This document shows, one piece after another, positions 7,791 through 15,704 of a DNA stretch of 64,000 nt. The notes under the pieces were generated by a model, which saw only the letters and a program-made list of their open reading frames with translations, made no database searches and was not told the DNA's origin. Each line of letters begins with the position of its first letter. The stretch's first letter is position 1. This DNA comes from JAYWXI01 sp036016955 (GTDB taxonomy: Bacteria; Bacteroidota; Bacteroidia; Flavobacteriales; Weeksellaceae): assembly GCF_036016955.1 (NCBI RefSeq), contig NZ_JAYWXI010000004.1, forward strand, positions 62,001 through 126,000, in the 5' to 3' direction. A program made the translations under genes and the position numbers.

Positions 7791-8510
7791 TTATTTTGTT
7801 GCTTTATAAATTGTGGCAATCCCTAAGCTCAACTTTTTGTATTCCACGGCCTTAAAGCCCACTTCCGTTAAAATCCCCTTCATCTTTTCGCCGTAAGGAA
7901 AAGCATTAACCGAATCCGGAAGATAGCTGTATGCCCGATCATCCTTTGACACCATACGCCCGATCATCGGTAAAATATTCCGAAAATAAAACATATAAAA
8001 CGGAGCCAAAATACCCTCCACCTTGGAGAATTCTAAAATGTAAACACTGCTTCCTTCTTTCACCACTCTTCGGAGTTCCGAAAGGCCTTTGGTAAGATTT
8101 TCGAAATTCCTCACTCCAAAAGCAACGGTAACCGCATCGAATTTATTGTCCTCAAAAGGAAGATTTTCCGCATCCCCCTTCTGCATCGAAATACCAGATG
8201 CCAAGCCCGCCTTCTCTATTTTCTCGATTCCGACATTGAGCATCTGCTGGGAAAGATCTAAACCAAACACCCGCGCCGAAGTCCCCCGATGCACCGCAAT
8301 CGCCAAATCGCCCGTCCCTGTCGCTACGTCCAAAACCTCTTTCGGCCTATCCTTCTTAAGCCACTTTACCAACTTATCGCGCCAAAGCACGTCAATTTTC
8401 ATCGACAAAGTATGGTTAAGCAAATCGTATTTCGGAGCAATATTATCGAACATATCCTCGACTTGTGCTTTCTTGCTCTCCTGCGTATTGTATGGCGTTA
8501 CCTCTTTCAA
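7791..8510 (-). CDS. ubiE: Demethylmenaquinone methyltransferase
   Basis: This SAM-dependent enzyme makes the last methylation in menaquinone synthesis (MenG activity; UbiE family). At 239 residues it has the family length. Motifs: SAM-binding motif I VLDVATGTGDLAI, and the UbiE signature region ENLPFEDNKFDAVTVAFGVR followed by NFENL. The N-terminal DMFDNIAPKYDLLNH is typical of the family. It is followed by porT after 9 bp and preceded by an unknown gene after 4 bp, so all three appear to form one operon. Confidence 0.96.
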   Translation of the reverse strand: MKEVTPYNTQESKKAQVEDMFDNIAPKYDLLNHTLSMKIDVLWRDKLVKWLKKDRPKEVLDVATGTGDLAIAVHRGTSARVFGLDLSQQMLNVGIEKIEKAGLASGISMQKGDAENLPFEDNKFDAVTVAFGVRNFENLTKGLSELRRVVKEGSSVYILEFSKVEGILAPFYMFYFRNILPMIGRMVSKDDRAYSYLPDSVNAFPYGEKMKGILTEVGFKAVEYKKLSLGIATIYKATK

Positions 8511-8514
8511 AATA

Positions 8515-9084
8515 TTAAAATTTATAATAATCGTTATAGTAATTGAGAAAATCCTGCTTTCTAAATATCTTCACCCGGGACTCTACCTTATCAATGTTTT
8601 TCACCACCCGATCATAGTCCTCGTCAATATTATAATAAAAATCGTCCGTGTAAAGACCGTTGAACTTTTTGGCTCCACCGTAATAAACCTTACCGTCGAT
8701 CTCCGTCCGAGGAAGCGCCTCTATCAACGAGTCTTTTTTAACCCCGTAGCCATAGTACTGACGGTGAATGTAATAATCCGAATGCGTGATATTAACCAAC
8801 CCCCGAACCTTATTGACGGTAAAACTGGAATCGTAAACCAATTTTTTATTCTCGTCGTAAACCTTAATTTCGTTCTTCCCCCGAGGAAGATCCACCTTAA
8901 GGAACTGCCCCGCCGAAAGAATCTTTTCGTCCCCGTTGTTCACACGAAAATAATACGTCTGCCCCGTGGGATTATCCACCAAATAGTAATTCGGCTTACT
9001 CAAAAACAAAAAGTAAACCCCAAAAGCCGCCGCAAAAGCCGCCATGGCAACGACAAAACCAAAAAGCGAAGGATTTTTCTTCAT
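8515..9084 (-). CDS. Conserved hypothetical membrane-anchored protein
   Basis: Family not recognised. The 189-residue product has one N-terminal membrane segment (LFGFVVAMAAFAAAFGVYFLFL) and then a soluble domain, probably periplasmic, rich in Tyr and Asp. The first part of this domain reads like a beta-sandwich (NPTGQTYYFRVNNGDEKILS). The end is unusually rich in aromatic and charged residues (DFYYNIDEDYDRVVKNIDKV and DFLNYYNDYYKF). It precedes ubiE by 4 bp and is presumably co-transcribed with ubiE and porT. A TAAATTTG box (9104-9111, minus) is a likely promoter. It faces a divergent ketoacyl synthase gene. Confidence 0.75.
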   Translation of the reverse strand: MKKNPSLFGFVVAMAAFAAAFGVYFLFLSKPNYYLVDNPTGQTYYFRVNNGDEKILSAGQFLKVDLPRGKNEIKVYDENKKLVYDSSFTVNKVRGLVNITHSDYYIHRQYYGYGVKKDSLIEALPRTEIDGKVYYGGAKKFNGLYTDDFYYNIDEDYDRVVKNIDKVESRVKIFRKQDFLNYYNDYYKF

Positions 9085-9103
9085 AAGAAATAAAAAACTC
9101 CCG

Positions 9104-9111
9104 CAAATTTA
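9104..9111 (-). promoter_or_regulatory. -7 box of the 8515-9084/ubiE/porT operon
   Basis: Reads TAAATTTG on the minus strand, matching TAnnTTTG, 19 bases before the ATG. Confidence 0.4.
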
Positions 9112-9153
9112 CGCAATATATTTTGCTTTCGTGATTGGTTTCATTTTAATTCT

Positions 9154-9161
9154 TAAATTTG
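9154..9161 (+). promoter_or_regulatory. -7 box of the FabH-like gene
   Basis: TAAATTTG matches TAnnTTTG. A TTG at 9135-9137 lies upstream, with a slightly short 16-bp spacer. The position argues that translation starts at 9203 and not at the in-frame ATG at 9044. Confidence 0.45.
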
Positions 9162-9202
9162 TGGTTTATTTCACGGAGAAAAACATTAGAAACAAAAGCC
9201 TT

Positions 9203-10270
9203 ATGCCCAATACTATCATTATCGGTTCGGGAAGCTACATCCCCGAAAATGTAATCGACGGCTCTCATTTTCAAAACTCAGAGTTCTTTGACGACAACGG
9301 CCAACGAATCGACAAACCCAACGAAGAAGTCATCCAAAAGTTCATCGAAATCACCGAAATCGAAGAACGCCGCTACGTGGATGCCCACCTGAAAAATTCA
9401 GACATCGGCGCCATTGCTGCCCAGCGCGCCTTGGAAGACTCCGGCATCGATAAAGAAGCCATCGATTATATCATTAGTGCCACCAATTTCGGTGACATTG
9501 ACCAAAACGGCCAACAGAGCTTTATGCCTTCGCTATCGGCCATCATCAAAAACAAATTGGGTATCGCCAATCCGAAATGCATTAACTACGACATGATTTT
9601 CGGATGCCCCGGCTGGGTGGAAGGAATGATCTTGGCCGACACCCTAATCAAATCCGGAAAAGCCAAAACCATCTTGGTGGTCGGTTCCGAAACTCTAAGC
9701 CGCGCCACCGACCCCTACGACCGAAATAAAATGATTTTTGCCGACGGAGCAGGAGCCGTGGTGGTTACCGCTTCCGATAATGCCGACTCGGGCATCCTCT
9801 CCCACAACACCCTCTGCTTTAACGGAGAAGAACTCAACTATTTAGAAAACGCCCCAACCCTTAACCCCGATGCCGATCAAAGCAAAAAATACATCCGTAT
9901 GCGGGGAAGAAAAATCTACGAATTCGCATTAAAGCACGTGCCAAGCGCAATAAAAGAAACCATCGAGGCCGCAGGAATCGGCATCGAACAAGTCGATAAA
10001 ATCCTGCTTCACCAAGCCAACGCCAAGATGGATCATGCCATCATTTCCAGATTATTCAAACTCTATGGCATCAGCCGCTACGATGAAGCCGTCTCTCCAA
10101 TGACCATTCAACGGTTCGGAAATTCATCCGTAGCCACCGTACCCACCATGTACGACCTTATCATCAAAGGAAAAATGGAAGGCCACCACTTCCAAGACAA
10201 AGGCTATATCGTCTTCGCATCCGTAGGCGCAGGAATGAACATTAATGCCATCGTCTACAAACGACCATAA
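9203..10270 (+). CDS. 3-oxoacyl-ACP synthase III family protein (FabH-like)
   Basis: A thiolase-fold condensing enzyme of 355 residues that joins a CoA- or ACP-bound acyl group to malonyl-ACP. The catalytic triad is visible: Cys in FGCPGWVEGM, His in LLHQANAKMDHAI and Asn in FGNSSVATVPTM. The sequence around the Cys and the inserted FFDDNGQRIDKPNEE differ from housekeeping FabH, so it may be a specialised paralogue for branched-fatty-acid, lipid or pigment synthesis. There are no partner genes nearby. I start at ATG 9203 (MPNTIIIGSGSYIPENVI), because the longer frame from 9044 would run antisense over the neighbouring gene start and contains the promoter. Confidence 0.9.
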   Translation: MPNTIIIGSGSYIPENVIDGSHFQNSEFFDDNGQRIDKPNEEVIQKFIEITEIEERRYVDAHLKNSDIGAIAAQRALEDSGIDKEAIDYIISATNFGDIDQNGQQSFMPSLSAIIKNKLGIANPKCINYDMIFGCPGWVEGMILADTLIKSGKAKTILVVGSETLSRATDPYDRNKMIFADGAGAVVVTASDNADSGILSHNTLCFNGEELNYLENAPTLNPDADQSKKYIRMRGRKIYEFALKHVPSAIKETIEAAGIGIEQVDKILLHQANAKMDHAIISRLFKLYGISRYDEAVSPMTIQRFGNSSVATVPTMYDLIIKGKMEGHHFQDKGYIVFASVGAGMNINAIVYKRP

Positions 10271-10304
10271 CCGTCATCGAAAAATACGATGGCTTTTCCC
10301 TCCT

Positions 10305-10347
10305 AAAAGGCATCCCTTTTGAAAGAAAGTGTTGCCTTTTATTTTTT
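10305..10347 (+). terminator. Terminator of the FabH-like gene
   Basis: Arms AAAAGGCA (10305-10312) and TGCCTTTT (10333-10340) followed by a T-run. A smaller CATCG/CGATG hairpin lies just upstream at 10275-10291. Confidence 0.65.
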
Positions 10348-10362
10348 TAACGCTCCTTCTTT

Positions 10363-11568
10363 ATGAAACATTATTTTTTTATTCTAATCGGCTTTATCTT
10401 TCTCCTCGAATTTTACGTTTACCAAGCCGTAAAAAATGCAACCACAACCCCCTTAATCCGTTACGCCTACATCGTTTTTAACCTCCTCGTTTATGCCACA
10501 CTGATCTACAATATCTTTCTGATGGCAAGCGAAAAGGACCATTCCCGAATACAGTGGATCACCACCCTCTTTTTGGCATTCCTGCTCCCCAAACTTTTGG
10601 CCAGTATAGTCCTCTTCATCGACGATCTTCTGCGGTGGAGCCAATACGGCATCGCCAAAGCCGGCCAAGCGCCATCCGCCACCCTGCCCGAAAGAAGAAA
10701 ATTCCTCAGTCTAATGGGATTAGGACTCGCCGGCACTCTCTCCCTGCTCTTTCTCGATGGGGTGGTTTTTGGAAAGTACCGTCATAAAGTAAGAAAAGTA
10801 AAACTAAAAATCAAAGGATTACCCGTAGCTTTCAAAGGCTATAAAATCATCCAAATTTCGGACGTCCACAGCGGAAGTTTTGCTCACCCCGAAAAATTAA
10901 AACACGCCATCGAAGCCATCAACCTTCAAAACCCCGACCTCGTGCTTTTCACCGGCGACATGGTCAATAACACCGCCGACGAATTCCTCCCCTTCAAATC
11001 CCTATTCGCCTCAATCCGAGCGAAAGACGGAAAATTCTCCGTACTGGGCAATCACGATTACGGCCACTACGTTTCCTGGCCCAGTAAAGCAGAAGAAAGC
11101 CTAAACCTAAGCCGCCTAATCCAATACCAAAAAGAAGCCGGCTTCCAAATGCTGAGAAACGAACACTATACCATCGAAAAAAAGGGCCAGCCCCTTCACA
11201 TTTTAGGTGTAGAAAACTGGGGGATTCCTCCCTTCCCCCAATACGGAGATCTGGACAAAGCCGCCAAAGGCCTCCCCAAAAACACCGTGAAAATCCTAAT
11301 GAGCCATGACCCAACCCATTTCGACGAGATCGTAAAAAACCATCCCGCCAACATCGCCTTAACACTATCCGGACACACTCATGGTATGCAGTTCGGTTTG
11401 GATTTAAAAAACGTCCGATGGTCTCCCGTCCAATACCGCTATAAAAAATGGGCCGATCTCTACGAAAGCAACGGGCGATACCTCTACGTTAACCGCGGTT
11501 TCGGTGTACTCGCCTACCCCGGAAGAGTTGGCATCTCTCCCGAAATCACCCTTTTTGAATTGGAATGA
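10363..11568 (+). CDS. Membrane-anchored metallophosphoesterase
   Basis: A calcineurin-like phosphoesterase of 401 residues. The N-terminus carries about three membrane segments (residues 3-25, 34-54 and 65-88). A twin-arginine-like motif, ERRKFLSLMG (Arg 111-112), comes next, with a further hydrophobic segment LAGTLSLLFLDGVVFG. The catalytic domain has all metal-binding blocks: ISDVHSGS, FTGDMVNN, LGNHDYG, SHDPTHFD and SGHTHGMQFG. It resembles the YkuE/YaeI branch, which acts at the membrane; the substrate is unknown. It follows the ketoacyl synthase gene on the same strand, but a terminator lies between them. Confidence 0.9.
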   Translation: MKHYFFILIGFIFLLEFYVYQAVKNATTTPLIRYAYIVFNLLVYATLIYNIFLMASEKDHSRIQWITTLFLAFLLPKLLASIVLFIDDLLRWSQYGIAKAGQAPSATLPERRKFLSLMGLGLAGTLSLLFLDGVVFGKYRHKVRKVKLKIKGLPVAFKGYKIIQISDVHSGSFAHPEKLKHAIEAINLQNPDLVLFTGDMVNNTADEFLPFKSLFASIRAKDGKFSVLGNHDYGHYVSWPSKAEESLNLSRLIQYQKEAGFQMLRNEHYTIEKKGQPLHILGVENWGIPPFPQYGDLDKAAKGLPKNTVKILMSHDPTHFDEIVKNHPANIALTLSGHTHGMQFGLDLKNVRWSPVQYRYKKWADLYESNGRYLYVNRGFGVLAYPGRVGISPEITLFELE

Positions 11569-11644
11569 ATGCTCTTTCAAAAATAAAATAAACTCAAAAT
11601 CTTATTTAGTTCCCGCTTTACTCCCATTAACCGTTTAATCAAAC

Positions 11645-11678
11645 AAAAAGCAGCCATCGTAACCGATAGCCGCTTTTT
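11645..11678. terminator. Bidirectional terminator between convergent genes
   Basis: AAAAAGCaGC.ATCG / CGAT.GCcGCTTTTT stem with a 4-base loop. A and T runs on both sides serve the metallophosphoesterase gene (plus) and the amidinotransferase-like gene (minus). Confidence 0.75.
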
Positions 11679-11703
11679 TAATTTGTCTATTCCTTTACAT
11701 CCA

Positions 11704-12618
11704 CTATTCCCGTACCAAAGGCATCGTGGAACATCTAAGCAATCCTCCCATTTTGGAAATTTCACGGTAAGGAATCTCCTCCACCGTCATACCCCACGCC
11801 TCTCTAAGATGGGCATTAAGACGAGTAAAAGCCTTATCCGAAACCACAATCTCCGGTGAAATCGAGAAAATATTCGGACACATCTCGTACATCTCCTCAC
11901 GCGTTACATGGAAACAATTGTCTTCTCCAAAAATATCAACAATCAAACGATAGTCGCTCTCGTCAACAAAACCATCCTTATAAATAATACACTTGTCCTT
12001 CCCCACCGGATTAAACGTACAATCCAAGTGCAAAATCCCTTCGTAAGGCACCGTATCGTTCTTCTTCAATTCCAAATCGATGATGCGCTTCTTGGGAAAA
12101 TATTCCTTCAATATTTCGATGGCGTATTCGTTAGTCCTCGCCGTTTTGAAATTACGATAATCTTCGCTAAAACAAGTCCCAATGAAAATAAAATCGTTCC
12201 AAACAATCACATCCCCTCCTTCCACATGAGCCGAATCCGGCAAATTAATAATCTTACGCCATGCCACCTTCTCAAAAATTTTGCGGTACGCATCCTGTTC
12301 GTCAGCACGATCCGGAATGACATTGGAAATAATCATCCGATCATCAATCACAAAAGCAACATCTCTGGCAAAAACCTGATTGTAATCCTCGATGACTTCC
12401 GGACGAAGAACCTCCACCCCATGCTTCAACAGAACCGATTCGAACGCCTGCATCTCCGAAGTGACATCTTGTTCCGTAGGGTAAACCCCTTTCTGTATCG
12501 TTTCATACGACTTCGCATCGTAACTCTCTTCCAAGGTCGGAACCGCACCTAAAGATTTCGGCTGCCCCAACACAACGGACTTAAGTCTTCCTGTTTCGTT
12601 TTTAATATTTAATTCCAT
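11704..12618 (-). CDS. Amidinotransferase-fold enzyme (arginine deiminase / DDAH-like)
   Basis: A 304-residue member of the pentein (guanidine-modifying) superfamily, which acts on arginine or methylated arginine through a covalent Cys intermediate. Visible active-site blocks are ARDVAFVID, HVEGGDVIVW, LHLDCTFNPV with the catalytic His, and the C-terminal Cys in GGLLRCSTMPLVR. The exact substrate (arginine, dimethylarginine or another amidino compound) cannot be fixed. The gene stands alone: its promoter is probably the TATATTTG at 12639-12646, and citrate synthase upstream has its own terminator. Confidence 0.85.
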   Translation of the reverse strand: MELNIKNETGRLKSVVLGQPKSLGAVPTLEESYDAKSYETIQKGVYPTEQDVTSEMQAFESVLLKHGVEVLRPEVIEDYNQVFARDVAFVIDDRMIISNVIPDRADEQDAYRKIFEKVAWRKIINLPDSAHVEGGDVIVWNDFIFIGTCFSEDYRNFKTARTNEYAIEILKEYFPKKRIIDLELKKNDTVPYEGILHLDCTFNPVGKDKCIIYKDGFVDESDYRLIVDIFGEDNCFHVTREEMYEMCPNIFSISPEIVVSDKAFTRLNAHLREAWGMTVEEIPYREISKMGGLLRCSTMPLVRE

Positions 12619-12638
12619 AAAAATAAATGAGAATGAAG

Positions 12639-12646
12639 CAAATATA
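12639..12646 (-). promoter_or_regulatory. -7 box of the amidinotransferase-like gene
   Basis: Reads TATATTTG on the minus strand, matching TAnnTTTG, 21 bases before the ATG at 12618. Confidence 0.45.
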
Positions 12647-12712
12647 ATGAAATCCCCAGTACCTGAAAAATTATCCTTCCATCATTTCGTTTTTCCTTGG
12701 CCCTTCTCTCAT

Positions 12713-12748
12713 AAAAAAGAGCCTCTGAAAAACAGAAGCTCCTTTTTT
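12713..12748 (-). terminator. Terminator of gltA
   Basis: Stem AAAAAAgAGCcTCTG / CAGAaGCTcCTTTTTT with a 5-base loop, overlapping the end of the citrate synthase gene. It gives a U-run on the minus strand. Confidence 0.7.
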
Positions 12749-12749
12749 G

Positions 12750-14036
12750 TTATCTTTTTTCCATCGGAACATAATCCCTTTTGGCTGCCCCTTGGTAAAC
12801 CTGTCTCGGTCTTCCAATCGGATCGCCCTTCAATCGCATTTCCTTCCACTGGGAAATCCACCCCGGTAGTCTTCCCAAAGCAAACATAACCGTAAACATT
12901 TCCGTAGGAATGCCTAAAGCACGGTAAATAATTCCCGAGTAAAAATCCACGTTCGGATATAATTTTCTCTCCACAAAGTAATCGTCTTCCAAAGCCACTT
13001 TCTCCAACTGCATCGCAATATCCAAAGCCTTATCCTGAATTCCCAATTTACCCAAAATATCGTCCGCCGCCTTCTTGATGATTCGAGCACGAGGATCAAA
13101 ATTCTTATAAACCCTATGTCCAAAGCCCATCAAGCGGAATCCATCCTCTTTGTCTTTCGCCTTGGCAACATATTTGGCAACATCGCCACCGTCTTTTTCA
13201 ATCATTTCAAGCATCTCGATCACCGCTTGATTGGCGCCACCATGCAGCGGTCCCCAAAGTGCCGAAACCCCAGCCGAAATCGAAGCGAAAAGCCCCGTAT
13301 GAGCCGAACCTACCATACGCACCGTCGAAGTCGAACAGTTTTGCTCGTGATCCGCATGAAGAATAAGCAACTTATCCAATGCGTCCACAATAACCGGATC
13401 AATTTCAAACTCGTCATTAGGCATCCTGAACATCATCCGATAGAAATTCTCCACATAATTCAGGCGGTTATCGCCATGGTTAAGCGGTAAACCTTTCGTC
13501 TTTCTGTAGGTCCAAGCCGCAAGATGCGCAAATTTCGCAATCAACATCTCAGCCGCATGATCCAAATCTTCCTTAGATCTCACATCCACCGCCTTCGGAT
13601 TAAAAGCCGTTAGAGCCGACGTAAGCGAAGAAAGCACCCCCATAGGGTGAGCCGAACGAGGAAAGGCATCAATGATACGCTTCATCTCCTCCGCAACATA
13701 ATTGTATTCTTTAATATTTTTCTCAAACTGCTCAAACTGGTCTTTCGTAGGCAACTCCCCATGCAAAAGCAAATACATAACCTCCGTGAAATTAGACTGC
13801 TCGGCAATCTGTTCAATAGGATACCCACGGTAGTAAAGCTCCCCCTTATCGCCATCAAGATAAGTAATCTCACTAAGAGTCGCCCCCGTGTTCTTATACC
13901 CCAAATCCAAAGTAATAAGCCCCGTCTGATCCCTGAGTTTAGAGATGTCAATCCCTCTGTCTCCAATAGTACTCTCCACGATAGGATACTCAAACGACTG
14001 ACCGTCGTAACTCAATATAGCTTTGTTATCTGACAT
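12750..14036 (-). CDS. gltA: Citrate synthase (type II)
   Basis: This enzyme condenses oxaloacetate and acetyl-CoA, the entry step of the citric acid cycle. The 428-residue product matches the hexameric Gram-negative form. Catalytic blocks: WGPLHGGANQAV (His), GFGHRVYKNFDPRA (His and Arg) and YPNVDFYSGI (Asp). The N-terminal beta-rich part (residues 1-50, KAILSYDGQSFEYPIVES) is typical of the NADH-regulated type II enzymes. It stands alone between terminators. Confidence 0.97.
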   Translation of the reverse strand: MSDNKAILSYDGQSFEYPIVESTIGDRGIDISKLRDQTGLITLDLGYKNTGATLSEITYLDGDKGELYYRGYPIEQIAEQSNFTEVMYLLLHGELPTKDQFEQFEKNIKEYNYVAEEMKRIIDAFPRSAHPMGVLSSLTSALTAFNPKAVDVRSKEDLDHAAEMLIAKFAHLAAWTYRKTKGLPLNHGDNRLNYVENFYRMMFRMPNDEFEIDPVIVDALDKLLILHADHEQNCSTSTVRMVGSAHTGLFASISAGVSALWGPLHGGANQAVIEMLEMIEKDGGDVAKYVAKAKDKEDGFRLMGFGHRVYKNFDPRARIIKKAADDILGKLGIQDKALDIAMQLEKVALEDDYFVERKLYPNVDFYSGIIYRALGIPTEMFTVMFALGRLPGWISQWKEMRLKGDPIGRPRQVYQGAAKRDYVPMEKR

Positions 14037-14190
14037 TTTCTTATAAATTTTCGCTAAAAATAAACAAAAAGGACCTAAAAATCAAGCCAAAGCCCTTTAT
14101 TTATGATTATTTATATCTATTCCAATCATACACAAATCCTCTTACCCCTTCATAAGCCCCAAAACATTTCACTATCAACCCCATAGAAAA

Positions 14191-14216
14191 AGCCCTCCGG
14201 CCTAAACCGAAGGGCT
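14191..14216 (-). terminator. Terminator of eno
   Basis: AGCCCTcCGG / CCGaAGGGCT with a 6-base loop, followed on the minus strand by U residues. Confidence 0.8.
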
Positions 14217-14237
14217 AAAATTTATTTGTAAACGTTC

Positions 14238-15530
14238 CTAACGCTTCACTTTAAAGGCATCCAAACCAGGAAAAACAGCCGTATCGCCCAAAGCCTCTTC
14301 AATTCTCAACAACTGGTTGTATTTTGCCATCCGATCGGAACGAGAAGCCGAACCAGTTTTGATTTGCCCGCAATTGGTCGCCACCGCAAGATCCGCAATC
14401 GTCGCATCCTCAGTCTCCCCCGAACGGTGAGACATCACCGCCGTATAACGATTATGCTGAGCCATCTGAACAGCATTCAACGTCTCCGTAAGCGAACCAA
14501 TCTGATTCACCTTAACCAAAATCGAATTAGCAATCCCTTCGTTAACCCCTTTGGAAAGTCTTTCCACATTAGTCACGAATAAATCGTCTCCTACCAACTG
14601 AACCCGGTTACCGATTTTATCCGTCAAAAGTTTCCAGCCTTCCCAATCGTTCTCCTGCATACCATCCTCAATCGAAATGATAGGGTATTTCTGTGTCAGC
14701 TCTGCCAAATAAGCCACTTGTTCCTCTCTTGTCCGGCAAGCTCCTTTATCCCCCTCAAACTTACGATAATCGTAAAGACCGTCCTTATAAAACTCCGATG
14801 AGGCACAATCCAATGCCAACATCACGTCGTCGCCAGGCTTATACCCCGCCTTTTCAATCGCTTGAAGCAAAGTATCCAAAGCATCCTCCGTACCCGCAAA
14901 AGTAGGCGCAAATCCTCCCTCATCGCCCACAGCCGTAGACAATCCACGTCCCTTAAGGATGGATTTCAAATGGTGAAAAATTTCCGTCCCCTTTCTAAGA
15001 GCATGAGAAAAAGAATCCGCCTTTACCGGCATGATCATAAATTCCTGAAAAGCAATCGGAGCATCCGAGTGAGATCCCCCATTAATCACATTCATCATTG
15101 GTACAGGAAGCGTATTGGCATTAACCCCTCCAATGTATTTATACAAAGGCATCTTCAGTTCTGCCGCCGCCGCTTTAGCTGCCGCCAAAGACACCCCGAG
15201 GATAGCATTAGCTCCCAATTTCCCCTTATTGTTGGTAGCATCCAAATCAATCATAATCTGATCGATAAAATTCTGCTCATAAACAGGAAGACCTATCAAC
15301 TCCGGCGCAATAACCTCCCGCACATTTTCCACAGCCTTAAGAACGCCTTTCCCCATAAAATCCGAACCCCCGTCTCTCAATTCCACCGCCTCGTGCTCTC
15401 CAGTAGAAGCCCCCGAAGGAACCGCAGCCCTTCCCATAGCCCCACTCTCGGTAAACACATCAACCTCTACCGTAGGATTTCCACGGGAATCCAAAATTTG
15501 CCTCGCTTCAATGTAAGAAATGTAACTCAT
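14238..15530 (-). CDS. eno: Enolase
   Basis: Enolase converts 2-phosphoglycerate to phosphoenolpyruvate in glycolysis. Family motifs are complete: ARQILDSRGNPTVEVDV, SGASTGEHEAVELRDG, GGSHSDAPIAFQEFMI, VGDEGGFAP with a catalytic Glu, SHRSGETED and KTGSASRSDRMAKYNQL. I choose the ATG at 15530 (MSYISYIEAR), giving 430 residues, the usual length; an ATG four codons upstream (15542) is an alternative. A TAACTTTG -7 box lies at 15609-15616 on the minus strand. Confidence 0.97.
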   Translation of the reverse strand: MSYISYIEARQILDSRGNPTVEVDVFTESGAMGRAAVPSGASTGEHEAVELRDGGSDFMGKGVLKAVENVREVIAPELIGLPVYEQNFIDQIMIDLDATNNKGKLGANAILGVSLAAAKAAAAELKMPLYKYIGGVNANTLPVPMMNVINGGSHSDAPIAFQEFMIMPVKADSFSHALRKGTEIFHHLKSILKGRGLSTAVGDEGGFAPTFAGTEDALDTLLQAIEKAGYKPGDDVMLALDCASSEFYKDGLYDYRKFEGDKGACRTREEQVAYLAELTQKYPIISIEDGMQENDWEGWKLLTDKIGNRVQLVGDDLFVTNVERLSKGVNEGIANSILVKVNQIGSLTETLNAVQMAQHNRYTAVMSHRSGETEDATIADLAVATNCGQIKTGSASRSDRMAKYNQLLRIEEALGDTAVFPGLDAFKVKR

Positions 15531-15608
15531 AGTATTTTTCATTTTTTTTGCTGCCGGAAAACCACTCTCCCAAACAGCGGATTAATGATTTCGTTTTTGT
15601 AATCTATG

Positions 15609-15616
15609 CAAAGTTA
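15609..15616 (-). promoter_or_regulatory. -7 box of eno
   Basis: Reads TAACTTTG on the minus strand, matching TAnnTTTG, about 78 bases before the enolase start. Confidence 0.4.
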
Positions 15617-15653
15617 AGGAATATTTAGATGAAGTACAGATGATTTTTATCTT

Positions 15654-15693
15654 AAAAAAAGAAGCCGATTTAATCTTACAAATCAGCTTCTTT
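15654..15693 (-). terminator. Terminator of the SusC/SusD operon
   Basis: AAAGAAGCcGATT / AATCaGCTTCTTT with a 10-base loop and a U-run (15654-15660 read on the minus strand), just past the SusD stop. Confidence 0.8.
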
Positions 15694-15704
15694 CTCATCT
15701 AAAA

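Noticed and set aside
8089..9093. Open frame of 334 codons on the plus strand
   Set aside because: It runs antisense through ubiE and the 8515-9084 gene, both of which are well supported by motif or context.
9044..9202. N-terminal extension of the FabH-like protein with a membrane-like segment
   Set aside because: The extension is antisense to the start of the neighbouring gene and contains the likely promoter; the thiolase fold begins at MPNTII.
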